A stretch of 12,913 nucleotides of DNA. Origin: an uncultured Fusibacter sp. (GTDB lineage Bacteria; Bacillota; Clostridia; Peptostreptococcales; Acidaminobacteraceae). The position numbers and the translations under genes were made by a program. The notes under the pieces are model-generated. The model was not told where the DNA came from, did no database searches, and worked only from the letters and a program-made list of their open reading frames with translations. The DNA is taken from positions 1 through 12,913 of the forward strand of contig CALFXQ010000161.1 in assembly GCA_937958285.1 (NCBI GenBank), given 5' to 3'. Positions 6,236-12,913 of the stretch are shown piece by piece; positions within the stretch are counted from its first letter, which is position 1, and each line of letters starts with the position of its first letter.

Positions 6236-7171
6236 ATGAAAGGATTAGTGCGGATTGTGCTTGTTCTGATCGCAATTGGCTTAATATCATCAAGTGGCAT
6301 CTATATGTTACAAGATGGTGAAAAAGCTGTTATTACGCGATTCGGTGCATACCTAAAAACAGAAGAAACAGGGGGTCTTAAATGGAAAGTGCCATTTATT
6401 GACCAACGCTATATTGTGAACACAGAACAAGTGCGTCGTCTGGAGTTTGGTTTCAGAACCATTTCTGAAGGCGATACTTCAAGAGAGAGCAGCAGCGAAG
6501 ACATCACTGGTGATTCACTCATGATCACAGGTGACGAAAATCTCGTTCACGTAACGGCGAGTATTCAGTACAGCATCACGAGCATCAGAGATTATCTATT
6601 TAATGTCGACGATCAAGAGAGTACACTTAATATTGTCTCTGTCTCTGCGATTCGACGTAGCGTAGCCAATAATACACTCAACGATGTCTTAACAGATAAC
6701 AAGAGTGGCATCATGCAAGAGATAAAAACAGACTTGCAAAAAATCTGCGATAACTACGGCATGGGCGTTAGAATTATAGAAGTAGCGCTTCAAGATGTAA
6801 ACCCACCTGCAGAAGTCGACGATGCATTCAAAGACATCACACGCGCGCAACTCGATAAAGAAGCCAAAATTAATGAGGCTTCATCTTATCAAAATAAAGT
6901 CATTCCAGAAGCTAAAGGTCAAGCATCAAAATTGATTTCTGAGGCCGAGGCTTATAGAGAAGATCGTATTAATCGCGCTAAGGGCGATGTGGCAAATTTC
7001 AATCAGATTTATGCCAAATACGTGAACTCTAAAAACGTAACTAGAACGCGCATGTATCTTGAGACCATGGCAGAAGTCTTAAAAAATGCCGAAATCTATA
7101 TCACTCAAGAAGATGGCAACACCCTTAAGTTTCTACCGCTTCAAAATGCGATAACAGGAGGTGGACAATAA
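6236..7171 (+). CDS. hflK: HflK-type SPFH/Band 7 membrane protein
   Basis: This is one half of the HflK-HflC complex, which in studied bacteria forms a membrane cage around the FtsH protease and modulates its access to substrates. The 311-residue protein has a single N-terminal membrane helix (about 4-24), then the SPFH domain (G-E-K-A-V-I-T-R-F-G at 28-37; K-V-P-F-I-D at 51-56). The HflK hallmark L-Q-D-V-N-P-P at 185-191 and A-F-K-D-I-T-R-A at 197-204 are followed by a charged Ala/Glu-rich coiled coil (about 204-260). Compared with the ~420-residue E. coli protein it lacks the long Gly/Pro-rich cytoplasmic N-terminus. It overlaps hflC by one base (TAATG), so the two are co-translated. No FtsH gene is in the window. 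Confidence 0.93.
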   Translation: MKGLVRIVLVLIAIGLISSSGIYMLQDGEKAVITRFGAYLKTEETGGLKWKVPFIDQRYIVNTEQVRRLEFGFRTISEGDTSRESSSEDITGDSLMITGDENLVHVTASIQYSITSIRDYLFNVDDQESTLNIVSVSAIRRSVANNTLNDVLTDNKSGIMQEIKTDLQKICDNYGMGVRIIEVALQDVNPPAEVDDAFKDITRAQLDKEAKINEASSYQNKVIPEAKGQASKLISEAEAYREDRINRAKGDVANFNQIYAKYVNSKNVTRTRMYLETMAEVLKNAEIYITQEDGNTLKFLPLQNAITGGGQ

Positions 7172-8214
7172 TGTTTGACAATCAAAAAGGGCCAGTCGAA
7201 GTAGACGAAAATGGCAACCCTATACCACGCGCGCCAAAACGTCCATCCAATACCGTTCAAGTAGATTTTAAAAAAATGAGCAAGTTGTTTACACTACCTC
7301 TGCTTTTAGTAGTTGTGGCAGTGTTTGTACTCCTTACAGCTACCTATACTGTTGGTGAAGCTGAAACTGCGCTAGTCGTTCAATTTGGCAGTGTTCAGAC
7401 TGTCGTAGTACCTCAGGGTGCAGAAGAGATAAAAGCTCAGCTCGTGGCAAACAAATATGAAAATGTAAAGGTTATCGAGGGCAAAGGTCTCTTCTTCAAA
7501 GTGCCCTTTATCGATGAGGTAGAGAAGTACTCTTCAAAGCTACTGACTTATAAAACAGAGCCAAGTGAAGTGACGACTTCCGATAAAAAGAAAGTTGTAC
7601 TCGACAATAACGCCCAGTGGCGCATAAAAAACCCTGTGCTATTTAGAGCGAGAATGCAAAGCAGCATTAGCAAAGCCAATACCCGAATAGACGACTTACT
7701 GTTTTCAAAACTTCGCGAGAGTATTGGTTTAGAAACAGCAACTAAACTAATCTCCGATAAGGATTTTGTTAACGAAATGACCACTAAAATCAAAGATCAA
7801 ATCAACAAAGACCTTTCTAATAACGGCGTTGAGATCTTCGATGTGCGTATTGCCAAGACAGAGTTTCCACTTCAAAATTACGAGAACATCTACAACCGCA
7901 TGCGCACTGAGCGCCAAAAGGTAGCGAACTTGTTAAGAGCAGAAGGCGACGAGCAATACCAAGTCGTTATTGCAAAAGCAGAGCGAGAAGCGACAATTTT
8001 GAAGGCGCAGGCCTATGCGCAAGCAGAGAAAATCAAAGGCGAAGGCGATGCTACAGCTCTTGAAATCTACGCTCAGGCTTATAACCAAGACCCAGAGTTT
8101 TATCAGTTTTACCGTACGTTAATAACATATAAAGATGTGTTGGGCAAGCAGTCTCGCATTGTTATCGATAGCGATTCTGAGTTTGCAAAGTACCTCTTTA
8201 AAATTCAACCTTAG
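7171..8214 (+). CDS. hflC: HflC-type SPFH/Band 7 membrane protein
   Basis: Partner of HflK in the FtsH-modulating membrane complex; despite old naming it is not itself a convincing protease. The 347 residues comprise a ~38-residue Pro/charged cytoplasmic leader, a membrane helix (about 39-57), the SPFH domain (A-L-V-V-Q-F-G at 67-73; F-F-K-V-P-F at 108-113), and the HflC hallmark Y-N-R-M-R-T-E-R at 241-248. An Ala/Glu/Lys-rich coiled coil follows, with K-G-E-G-D-A at 289-294 and Q-D-P-E-F-Y at 306-311, both typical of HflC. Residues 76-105 form a longer, Val/Glu/Lys-rich loop than in E. coli HflC before the G-L-F-F-K segment. The cytoplasmic leader is also extra, as if the tail absent from this HflK were partly carried by HflC. 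A ribosome site AGGAGGT (7156-7162) lies inside the end of hflK. Confidence 0.93.
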   Translation: MFDNQKGPVEVDENGNPIPRAPKRPSNTVQVDFKKMSKLFTLPLLLVVVAVFVLLTATYTVGEAETALVVQFGSVQTVVVPQGAEEIKAQLVANKYENVKVIEGKGLFFKVPFIDEVEKYSSKLLTYKTEPSEVTTSDKKKVVLDNNAQWRIKNPVLFRARMQSSISKANTRIDDLLFSKLRESIGLETATKLISDKDFVNEMTTKIKDQINKDLSNNGVEIFDVRIAKTEFPLQNYENIYNRMRTERQKVANLLRAEGDEQYQVVIAKAEREATILKAQAYAQAEKIKGEGDATALEIYAQAYNQDPEFYQFYRTLITYKDVLGKQSRIVIDSDSEFAKYLFKIQP

Positions 8215-8255
8215 TATAAATATCTTTATAGCAATTCTGCAAAATGCACAAATAG

Positions 8256-8286
8256 CGCATCTGGCCTAGTCAGATGCGTTTTTTTT
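8256..8286 (+). terminator. Intrinsic terminator after hflC
   Basis: An 8-bp perfect stem, CGCATCTG (8256-8263) with CAGATGCG (8271-8278), has a 7-nt loop and is followed directly by eight T (8279-8286). A classical strong rho-independent terminator that isolates hflKC from comM. Confidence 0.95.
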
Positions 8287-8296
8287 GCGTGTAAAT

Positions 8297-8305
8297 TGAT
8301 ATGAT
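8297..8305 (+). promoter_or_regulatory. Candidate extended -10 promoter of comM-dprA
   Basis: TGATATGAT has the TGn-TATNAT form, begins 10 nt after the hflC terminator and lies 37 nt before the comM ATG. TTGCGT at 8285-8290 is too close to act as a -35. The site overlaps an in-frame ATG at 8301, which argues against translation starting there. Confidence 0.5.
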
Positions 8306-8332
8306 ATTTGTAAAAGTCAGAAATGCGAAATT

Positions 8333-8338
8333 AGGAGG
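8333..8338 (+). promoter_or_regulatory. Ribosome binding site fixing the comM start
   Basis: AGGAGG lies 4 nt before ATG 8343 (slightly tight). It selects the family-typical N-terminus over the longer reading from 8301. Confidence 0.8.
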
Positions 8339-8342
8339 TTCT

Positions 8343-9863
8343 ATGCTACAGACCGTTTTTACAAGTGCCGTTGTCGATCTTGTCGGTGAACTAATTAAAG
8401 CAGAAGTCGATATTGCCAATGGTTTCCCGCAGTTTACTGTGGTGGGCTTACCAGATATTGTGGTAAGAGAAGCTAAGGAGCGCATTCGCACAGCCATAAT
8501 AAACAGTGGCATGGGTTTTCCTCAGAGTCGTGTCACAGTGAATTTATTGCCTACAAGTTGTAAGAAGGCGGGCTCTCACCTTGATTTACCCATAGCATTA
8601 GGTGTGCTCTGTGCGGCGCACAAGCCCCTTATAACGCAAGTAGCTGCATTGGGTGAGCTAAGTCTAACCGGTGATGTTTTGGCGGTAAAAAGCATTCTGC
8701 CACTCTTAATAGCGATACAGAGAAATGGCATTCGTCAAGCGATCATCCCCATGGAAAATTTGGAGGAGGCGATGGCACTTGAACATTTCGAAGTATTTCC
8801 AGTAGAAAATATAGCGGAGGCTTATCGTGTTCTTAAAAATGCCAGGGGTATGAAGCCTATTATGTGCATCGGACAGCATTCGGTTGCTAGTGGTGTTTCT
8901 TATGATGGTGTTCAGTTGGCAGATATTTGCGGGCAATCAGAAGCGAAGCGCGTGATAGAAATTTCAGCAGCAGGAGGCCATCATTTAATGATGATGGGCC
9001 CACCTGGTTGTGGTAAGACAATGCTGGCTCAGGCCATGACCGCGCTATTGCCACCTATTGATTACGAAGAGCAAATGCTGCTTACCGAATTGCATGGCAA
9101 CCAATTGGTGAACCATCGCCCCTTTAGATCCCCACATTATACCATTACGCGCACAGCGCTATGCGGTGGTGGGGGATGGATTAGACCTGGTGAAGTGACT
9201 CTCTCCCATCTTGGGGTTCTCTATCTCGACGAGTTTTTAGAGTTTTCTCGTGAAACGATAGAAGCCCTTCGCTATCCTATGGAGGCAGGTGAAATTCATA
9301 TCTCACGTGTATCGGGGCAAGTGACGCTTCCTGCACGCTTTACACTTGTAGCGTCGTTTAATCCTTGTCCTTGTGGGAATTTAGGCGACGACGAAAGAAG
9401 TTGTCAATGCACGCCAAGTACCATAAGAAGATATCGGCAAAGACTGTCGGGTCCTATTCTCGATCGCTTCGACTTACAGGTGATGTTAAGTCGCATTTCC
9501 TACGATGATTTGGGTATCGCCAAGGAGGATTCAAGGCGCATAGAATCGCTTCATGAAGTAACGGCAAGAGTGCAACAGGCGAGGCGCATACAGCAAAGGA
9601 GATTTAAGTCGTCGATGATATTAAATGCCCATATGACGCAGGCGCAGCTCCATGAAGTTTGCAAAGTTAATCGTGAATGTGCATCTATTATCGAGAGACT
9701 CGAAAGGCAGTACCAATTATCGGCGCGGGGCATCTTCAAGGTGCTTCGCGTAGCAAGGACCATTGCAGATTTGGCCGGCTCATCTAATATTGAAAAAGCA
9801 CACATTTTAGAGGCTGCACATTATAGACATATAGAAAGAGAGGTCTTCAGCCGTGGATATTGA
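8343..9863 (+). CDS. comM: YifB/ComM-family AAA+ ATPase (Mg-chelatase-like)
   Basis: In competent bacteria ComM is a hexameric helicase that drives branch migration during integration of incoming DNA; the wider family is called YifB. The 506-residue length is standard. The N-terminal Lon-substrate-like (ChlI-type) domain (about 1-170) opens M-L-Q-T-V-F-T-S-A and includes V-V-G-L-P-D at 33-38. The AAA+ core has Walker A G-P-P-G-C-G-K-T (219-226), Walker B V-L-Y-L-D-E-F (292-298) and a Cys cluster typical of the family (Cys342, Cys344, Cys354, Cys356). The helical C-terminal Mg-chelatase domain (about 410-500) has S-A-R-G-I-F-K-V-L-R-V-A-R-T-I at 460-474. The stop overlaps the dprA start by 11 nt, so the two recombination proteins are co-expressed. 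Confidence 0.95.
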   Translation: MLQTVFTSAVVDLVGELIKAEVDIANGFPQFTVVGLPDIVVREAKERIRTAIINSGMGFPQSRVTVNLLPTSCKKAGSHLDLPIALGVLCAAHKPLITQVAALGELSLTGDVLAVKSILPLLIAIQRNGIRQAIIPMENLEEAMALEHFEVFPVENIAEAYRVLKNARGMKPIMCIGQHSVASGVSYDGVQLADICGQSEAKRVIEISAAGGHHLMMMGPPGCGKTMLAQAMTALLPPIDYEEQMLLTELHGNQLVNHRPFRSPHYTITRTALCGGGGWIRPGEVTLSHLGVLYLDEFLEFSRETIEALRYPMEAGEIHISRVSGQVTLPARFTLVASFNPCPCGNLGDDERSCQCTPSTIRRYRQRLSGPILDRFDLQVMLSRISYDDLGIAKEDSRRIESLHEVTARVQQARRIQQRRFKSSMILNAHMTQAQLHEVCKVNRECASIIERLERQYQLSARGIFKVLRVARTIADLAGSSNIEKAHILEAAHYRHIEREVFSRGY

Positions 9864-11043
9864 TCAGATACTATTGTGGTTGCATTGTCTATCTACCTTT
9901 AAGTGTCATGACGATCTGAGAGTTATATTGAGAACTCACAAAATAGAAAAGGATTTCAAGCAAAGTGCCAATAAAATCGAGGGCGATTCAAGTGATTCAA
10001 CTGATTCCAGCGATTTAAATGCGCGCGAGGTTTTGACACAGATGCTTATCAATTTAATAGCACAAAAGGCGAATATGTCAAAAGAAACACTGATAACCTT
10101 AATGGACACCCAAATTCAAACCCTCGACCTGTCTAAATCACATTGGATAAACTGCACCAGTTCGTACTATCCATCTGGTTTGTTGGATCTCGAAGATTTC
10201 CCATACATTTTGTTTTACCGTGGAAATTTACAAGCCCTAAGTACGACCAAAGTTTCTGTAGTTGGAACAAGGCAGCCAAGTGTAGACGGCAAGGCTATGT
10301 GCCAGTGGCTGGGGGCGCACCTGAGCAAGTGTCATATTGCAATGGTCAGCGGCCTCGCATTTGGCATCGATGCGCTGATGCACCATGCTATACTTAAGAG
10401 CAGTGGCATTAACATAGCTATTCTACCTTCTGGCTTAAACGCAATTACCCCGATTGCCCATGAACAACTAGCGAGGCAAATTACATCTTCACACGGACTT
10501 ATTATCAGTGAGATGCTGTGCGACACCGCACCTCAAAAGTACCTCTTTTTGAGAAGAAATCGCCTAATCGCAGCAATATCAAATACGCTTTTAGTAGTAG
10601 AAGCGGGTTGTGGCAGTGGCAGCTTAAATACGGCTTCCCATGCAATCGCCTTAAATCGAACCATATATGCAATGCCAGGTTCACTTAGAAATCCGGTTGC
10701 AAAGGGGACCAATCAATTACTTGTAGATGGTGCGATTCCGTTTATATGCCCAGATGACATTTCCTTTGGCTATTCACAAGCCAAATTAGCATCTCATTAT
10801 CAAGAAGATAGAGCGTGCATAAGCGATTTGGGTACAGCCCAAATAGAAAGTGAGACTCAAATAGAAAGTGAGACTCAAATGGGCCTCCAGATTGTAAAAT
10901 TGATCTCTGATTATGGAATAATGGGTTTAGAGGTCATTGCCATGCGCTTAGGCTTATCCATTAATGAAGTGCTTCCAATTTTACTGGATCTTGTCCTCAA
11001 TGAAAAAATTCAGCAACAGGGCAATTATTTTATAAACAGATGA
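9853..11043 (+). CDS. dprA: DNA-processing protein DprA (Smf)
   Basis: DprA binds incoming single-stranded DNA and loads RecA during natural transformation. GTG 9853 is the start, with GAGAGG at 9838-9843 and an 11-nt overlap with comM. Residues 1-90 are a divergent N-terminal helical region with a Ser/Asp repeat (45-55). The Rossmann-like DNA-binding core (about 95-300) shows V-G-T-R-Q-P-S at 137-143, S-G-L-A-F-G-I-D-A at 166-174, R-R-N-R-L-I-A at 234-240, G-S-G-S-L-N-T-A at 254-261 and K-G-T-N-Q-L-L at 284-290. The core motif has Phe where many homologues have Arg (S-G-L-A-R-G-I-D). A linker with a duplicated Q-I-E-S-E-T leads to a C-terminal winged-helix-like domain (about 342-394). At 396 residues it is longer than the ~280-300 common in Firmicutes, mainly from the N-terminal region and linker. 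Confidence 0.95.
   Translation: MDIDQILLWLHCLSTFKCHDDLRVILRTHKIEKDFKQSANKIEGDSSDSTDSSDLNAREVLTQMLINLIAQKANMSKETLITLMDTQIQTLDLSKSHWINCTSSYYPSGLLDLEDFPYILFYRGNLQALSTTKVSVVGTRQPSVDGKAMCQWLGAHLSKCHIAMVSGLAFGIDALMHHAILKSSGINIAILPSGLNAITPIAHEQLARQITSSHGLIISEMLCDTAPQKYLFLRRNRLIAAISNTLLVVEAGCGSGSLNTASHAIALNRTIYAMPGSLRNPVAKGTNQLLVDGAIPFICPDDISFGYSQAKLASHYQEDRACISDLGTAQIESETQIESETQMGLQIVKLISDYGIMGLEVIAMRLGLSINEVLPILLDLVLNEKIQQQGNYFINR
9985..10017 (+). repeat. 9-bp imperfect tandem repeat in dprA N-terminal region
   Basis: GATTCAAGT (9985-9993), GATTCAACT (9994-10002), GATTCCAGC (10003-10011) and a partial GATTTA (10012-10017) encode D-S-S, D-S-T, D-S-S, D-L. This acidic/Ser stretch looks like a flexible spacer. 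All units are in frame. Confidence 0.8.
10840..10880 (+). repeat. 18-bp perfect tandem duplication in the dprA interdomain linker
   Basis: The unit CAAATAGAAAGTGAGACT occurs exactly twice (10840-10857 and 10858-10875), followed by CAAAT. It encodes Q-I-E-S-E-T twice (residues 330-341) between the DNA-binding core and the C-terminal winged helix. Perfect identity suggests a recent duplication; it keeps the frame. Confidence 0.95.
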
Positions 11044-11079
11044 TCATATAATTAAAATAGGATCTTATTATCGCAATGA

Positions 11080-11126
11080 ACACTTGAATATAAGTGTAGA
11101 AAAGCAAACTTCGAGTTGAGTATAAT
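11080..11126 (+). promoter_or_regulatory. Candidate promoter region of the cobalamin adenosyltransferase gene
   Basis: The 193-nt gap after dprA holds a perfect TATAAT (11121-11126) without a good -35 at 16-18 nt. An alternative is TTATTA (11065-11070) with TATAAG (11089-11094) at 18 nt. A 6-bp hairpin, ACACTT/AAGTGT (11080-11085/11092-11097), has no U-tract. The rest, to the ribosome site at 11226-11230, shows no recognised riboswitch. Confidence 0.4.
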
Positions 11127-11236
11127 TAAGCAAAGCCAAATGGTCCTTAATAAGGGGTTAAGAAAGTTTAAAAAATAAAAGGTGTTTTGTGGTTTACGCG
11201 TTCAACTTGCGGGTAAAACAGGAACGGAGGTAATTT

Positions 11237-11779
11237 ATGAAAATATATACTAAAACAGGTGACAAAGGTCAAACAAGTCTTTATGATCAACATAGGGTTT
11301 ATAAAGACGATATTCGCGTAGAATCATATGGCACAATAGATGAGTTGAATTCAGCGTTGGGAATGGCAAAGAATTTCGTGCAAGATGAAAACATTTTCGG
11401 ACATATCGAATGGGTACAGAGAATGCTATTCGATGTAGCTGGCGAATTGGCCACAAGAGATGGAGCATCATTTCCAGAGCGTGTTGGCGTTAAAGAAATC
11501 GAGCAGCTAGAGGCTTGGATTGATCTTTACATCGATAAAATGGGACGCGATCAAGCCTTTCAATTTATTTTGCCGGGATCAAACAAAGCATCGGGTTCAT
11601 TGCATATGGCAAGAACGATTTGTCGACGGGCAGAAAGGCGCATGATTACCTTGTCGAAAGAGGCTGAAATCAGCGATACTGTTATTAAATTTGTAAATAG
11701 ACTCTCTGATTGTATTTATACCTTTGCACGTTATTTAGAAGATGAACTAACGCTCATAGAATTTAAGAAAAGCGAATAA
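11237..11779 (+). CDS. Cob(I)alamin adenosyltransferase, PduO type
   Basis: This enzyme transfers the adenosyl group of ATP to cob(I)alamin to make adenosylcobalamin, the cofactor of diol dehydratases, ethanolamine ammonia-lyase, radical mutases and some ribonucleotide reductases. The 180-residue single domain has the PduO family blocks: K-I-Y-T-K-T-G-D-K-G-Q-T at 2-13 (ATP-binding N-terminus), R-V-E-S-Y-G-T-I-D-E-L-N at 27-38, L-P-G-S at 111-114 with L-H-M-A-R-T-I-C-R-R-A-E-R at 121-133, and F-V-N-R-L-S-D at 151-157. ATG 11237 follows GGAGG (11226-11230) by 6 nt. It is a lone gene between dprA and topA with its own terminator, and no cobalamin-dependent enzyme or transporter is in view, so it probably acts as a general supplier. 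No cobalamin riboswitch was recognised upstream. Confidence 0.93.
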   Translation: MKIYTKTGDKGQTSLYDQHRVYKDDIRVESYGTIDELNSALGMAKNFVQDENIFGHIEWVQRMLFDVAGELATRDGASFPERVGVKEIEQLEAWIDLYIDKMGRDQAFQFILPGSNKASGSLHMARTICRRAERRMITLSKEAEISDTVIKFVNRLSDCIYTFARYLEDELTLIEFKKSE

Positions 11780-11793
11780 TTGAACAAAAATTT

Positions 11794-11850
11794 AACTTCA
11801 AGGGAGTGAGCAATATTTTGCTCTATCTTTTGAAGTTTATTTTTGTTTAG
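11794..11850 (+). terminator. Intrinsic terminator after the adenosyltransferase gene
   Basis: An outer 8-bp stem, AACTTCAA (11794-11801) with TTGAAGTT (11830-11837), contains an inner 6-bp hairpin GAGCAA/TTGCTC (11808-11813/11818-11823) with a TATT loop. A T-rich tail (TTTATTTTTGTTT) follows. It begins 14 nt after the stop codon. Confidence 0.85.
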
Positions 11851-12070
11851 ATAACGTTTTCCAGCATTAACTTATCTTATAATAATGATAACGGGATTAA
11901 ATGCAATAAAAATCGGTTGCTTTTCAAGGTGTTCTCTGCTATCATCCTAAATTGGAGTTTACTCAGAAATTGAAAAATTTTTTTGAAATTTAAGAATAAA
12001 CTTGTTTTAATAATCAATTATGAGATATCATAAAACTGTGGATTTATTTTCACAGCAAATGGAGGAAAAT
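11851..12070 (+). promoter_or_regulatory. AT-rich topA upstream region with candidate promoters
   Basis: About 220 nt of strongly AT-rich, non-coding sequence. TTGTTT (12002-12007) with TATCAT (12026-12031) at 18 nt is the best promoter. A perfect TATAAT at 11878-11883 has no convincing -35. A short CTGTG/CACAG inverted repeat (12036-12040/12051-12055) lies between that promoter and the ribosome site GGAGG (12061-12065). No small gene or known RNA family was seen. Confidence 0.45.
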
Positions 12071-12913
12071 ATGTCCAAATACTTAGTGATTGTTGAGTCA
12101 CCTGCCAAAGCAAAAACCATTGGCAAGTTTCTGGGAAGAAATTATAAAGTTAAGGCTTCAGTGGGGCATGTTCGGGATTTGCCAAAAAGCAAAATGGGGA
12201 TAGATATTGAAGCTAACTTTGAGCCTCAGTACATTACTATACGTGGTAAAGGCGATGTTATTAAAGAACTAAAAAGCGCAGCTAAAAAAGCTGAACGCGT
12301 CTATCTTGCAACGGACCCCGACCGCGAAGGCGAAGCGATTGCTTGGCACTTAAAAACACTTCTAGAAAAAGAAGCAACAGATTTTCAGCGTATCGCATTT
12401 AATGCTATTACAAAAGACACTGTTAAGCACGCCTTAAAAGAGGCAAGAGATCTCGATATGTCACTTGTCAATGCGCAACAAGCAAGACGCGTACTAGACC
12501 GTTTAGTTGGATATTCAATCAGTCCGCTGTTATGGCAAAAAATCAGACGTGGATTATCGGCAGGACGTGTTCAGTCTGTTGCCTCTCGCATGATATGTGA
12601 CCGCGAAGATGAAATTAAAAGCTTTATTTCTGAAGAGTATTGGACGATTAAAGCGGAGTTCGAAAGTGCATTAGGACCTTTCGATGGTCTTTATTATGGA
12701 AAAGAAGACGCGAAATTTGATTTAAAAACCAGTGCAGATGTCGAAGCTGTAACTTCACAATTAACAGAAGCTTTTAAAATTAGCGATGTTGTTAAAAAGA
12801 CTAAACGTCGTCAAGCATATCCGCCTTTTATTACTTCTAGTCTGCAGCAAGAAGCATCAAATCGCTATGGTTTTACGACCAAAAAAACGATGATGCTCGC
12901 TCAGCAGTTATAT
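12071..12913 (+). CDS. topA: DNA topoisomerase I (type IA), 5' part, runs off the window
   Basis: This enzyme relaxes negatively supercoiled DNA by a single-strand break through a 5'-phosphotyrosine. ATG 12071 follows GGAGG by 5 nt, and the frame stays open for 281 codons to the last base. The TOPRIM domain is clear: V-E-S-P-A-K-A-K-T-I (8-17) with the catalytic Glu9, G-H-V-R-D-L-P (32-38), and the metal-binding D-P-D-R-E-G-E-A-I-A-W-H (82-93). The D-R-L-V-G-Y segment (143-148) and R-R-G-L-S-A-G-R-V-Q-S-V (158-169) belong to the core domain. The sequence stops at M-M-L-A-Q-Q-L-Y, shortly before where the catalytic Tyr motif (Y-M-R-T-D-S) is expected. A family segment usually read F-N-E-I-T is F-N-A-I-T here. 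The dprA-topA neighbourhood is common in Firmicutes; here an adenosyltransferase intervenes. Confidence 0.97.
   Translation, partial: MSKYLVIVESPAKAKTIGKFLGRNYKVKASVGHVRDLPKSKMGIDIEANFEPQYITIRGKGDVIKELKSAAKKAERVYLATDPDREGEAIAWHLKTLLEKEATDFQRIAFNAITKDTVKHALKEARDLDMSLVNAQQARRVLDRLVGYSISPLLWQKIRRGLSAGRVQSVASRMICDREDEIKSFISEEYWTIKAEFESALGPFDGLYYGKEDAKFDLKTSADVEAVTSQLTEAFKISDVVKKTKRRQAYPPFITSSLQQEASNRYGFTTKKTMMLAQQLY

Noticed and set aside
8301..8342. N-terminal extension of comM from ATG 8301
   Set aside because: The ATG overlaps the candidate extended -10, and AGGAGG with the conserved M-L-Q-T start lies downstream at 8343.
11127..11225. Cobalamin riboswitch before the adenosyltransferase
   Set aside because: No B12-box-like core (GCCACTG-type and AGTC...ACCTGCC-type blocks) could be found; only short, weak hairpins are present.
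11851..12070. Small gene or mobile-element remnant in the topA upstream spacer
   Set aside because: No open frame with a ribosome site, no terminal inverted repeats and no transposase-like sequence; only AT-rich regulatory-looking DNA.

Overview
All genes in this window lie on the plus strand. They look like ordinary chromosome from a Gram-positive anaerobe of the Clostridia type. The grounds are a canonical T-box leader before argS, strong AGGAGG-type ribosome binding sites on most genes, GTG and TTG starts, hairpin-plus-U-tract terminators and a comM-dprA-topA neighbourhood. A paired HflK/HflC is less usual in Firmicutes. No species is recognised. No mobile element, CRISPR array, tRNA or rRNA was seen.

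Layout: (1) the 3' part of a rhomboid protease gene with a TPR-like tail (to 760). (2) An extended -10 promoter, an arginine-type T-box leader and argS (800-2797). (3) A FadR/FCD-type GntR regulator with its own promoter overlapped by inverted repeats, closed by a terminator (2813-3614). (4) A class I glutamine-amidotransferase-like hydrolase of the C26/PuuD type, then a WG-repeat/DUF3298-type putative lipoprotein (3671-6081). (5) hflK-hflC, overlapping by one base, with an extended -10 promoter and a strong terminator (6179-8286). (6) comM/yifB and dprA, overlapping by 11 nt (8300-11043). (7) A PduO-type cob(I)alamin adenosyltransferase with its own terminator (11237-11850). (8) An AT-rich spacer and the first 281 codons of topA, which runs off the end just before the expected catalytic tyrosine.

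Themes: two modules concern membrane-protein quality control (rhomboid; HflK/HflC, normally partners of FtsH). One is a DNA uptake/recombination pair (comM-dprA) next to topA. One is charged-tRNA-sensing control of arginyl-tRNA synthesis. The adenosyltransferase sits where dprA and topA are often adjacent, which suggests insertion of an independent cobalamin gene. I found no convincing new multi-gene system. The points worth a second look are a one-base ambiguity in the T-box specifier, inverted repeats in the gntR promoter, an extra segment in HflC, and three in-frame short tandem repeats in the putative lipoprotein and DprA.
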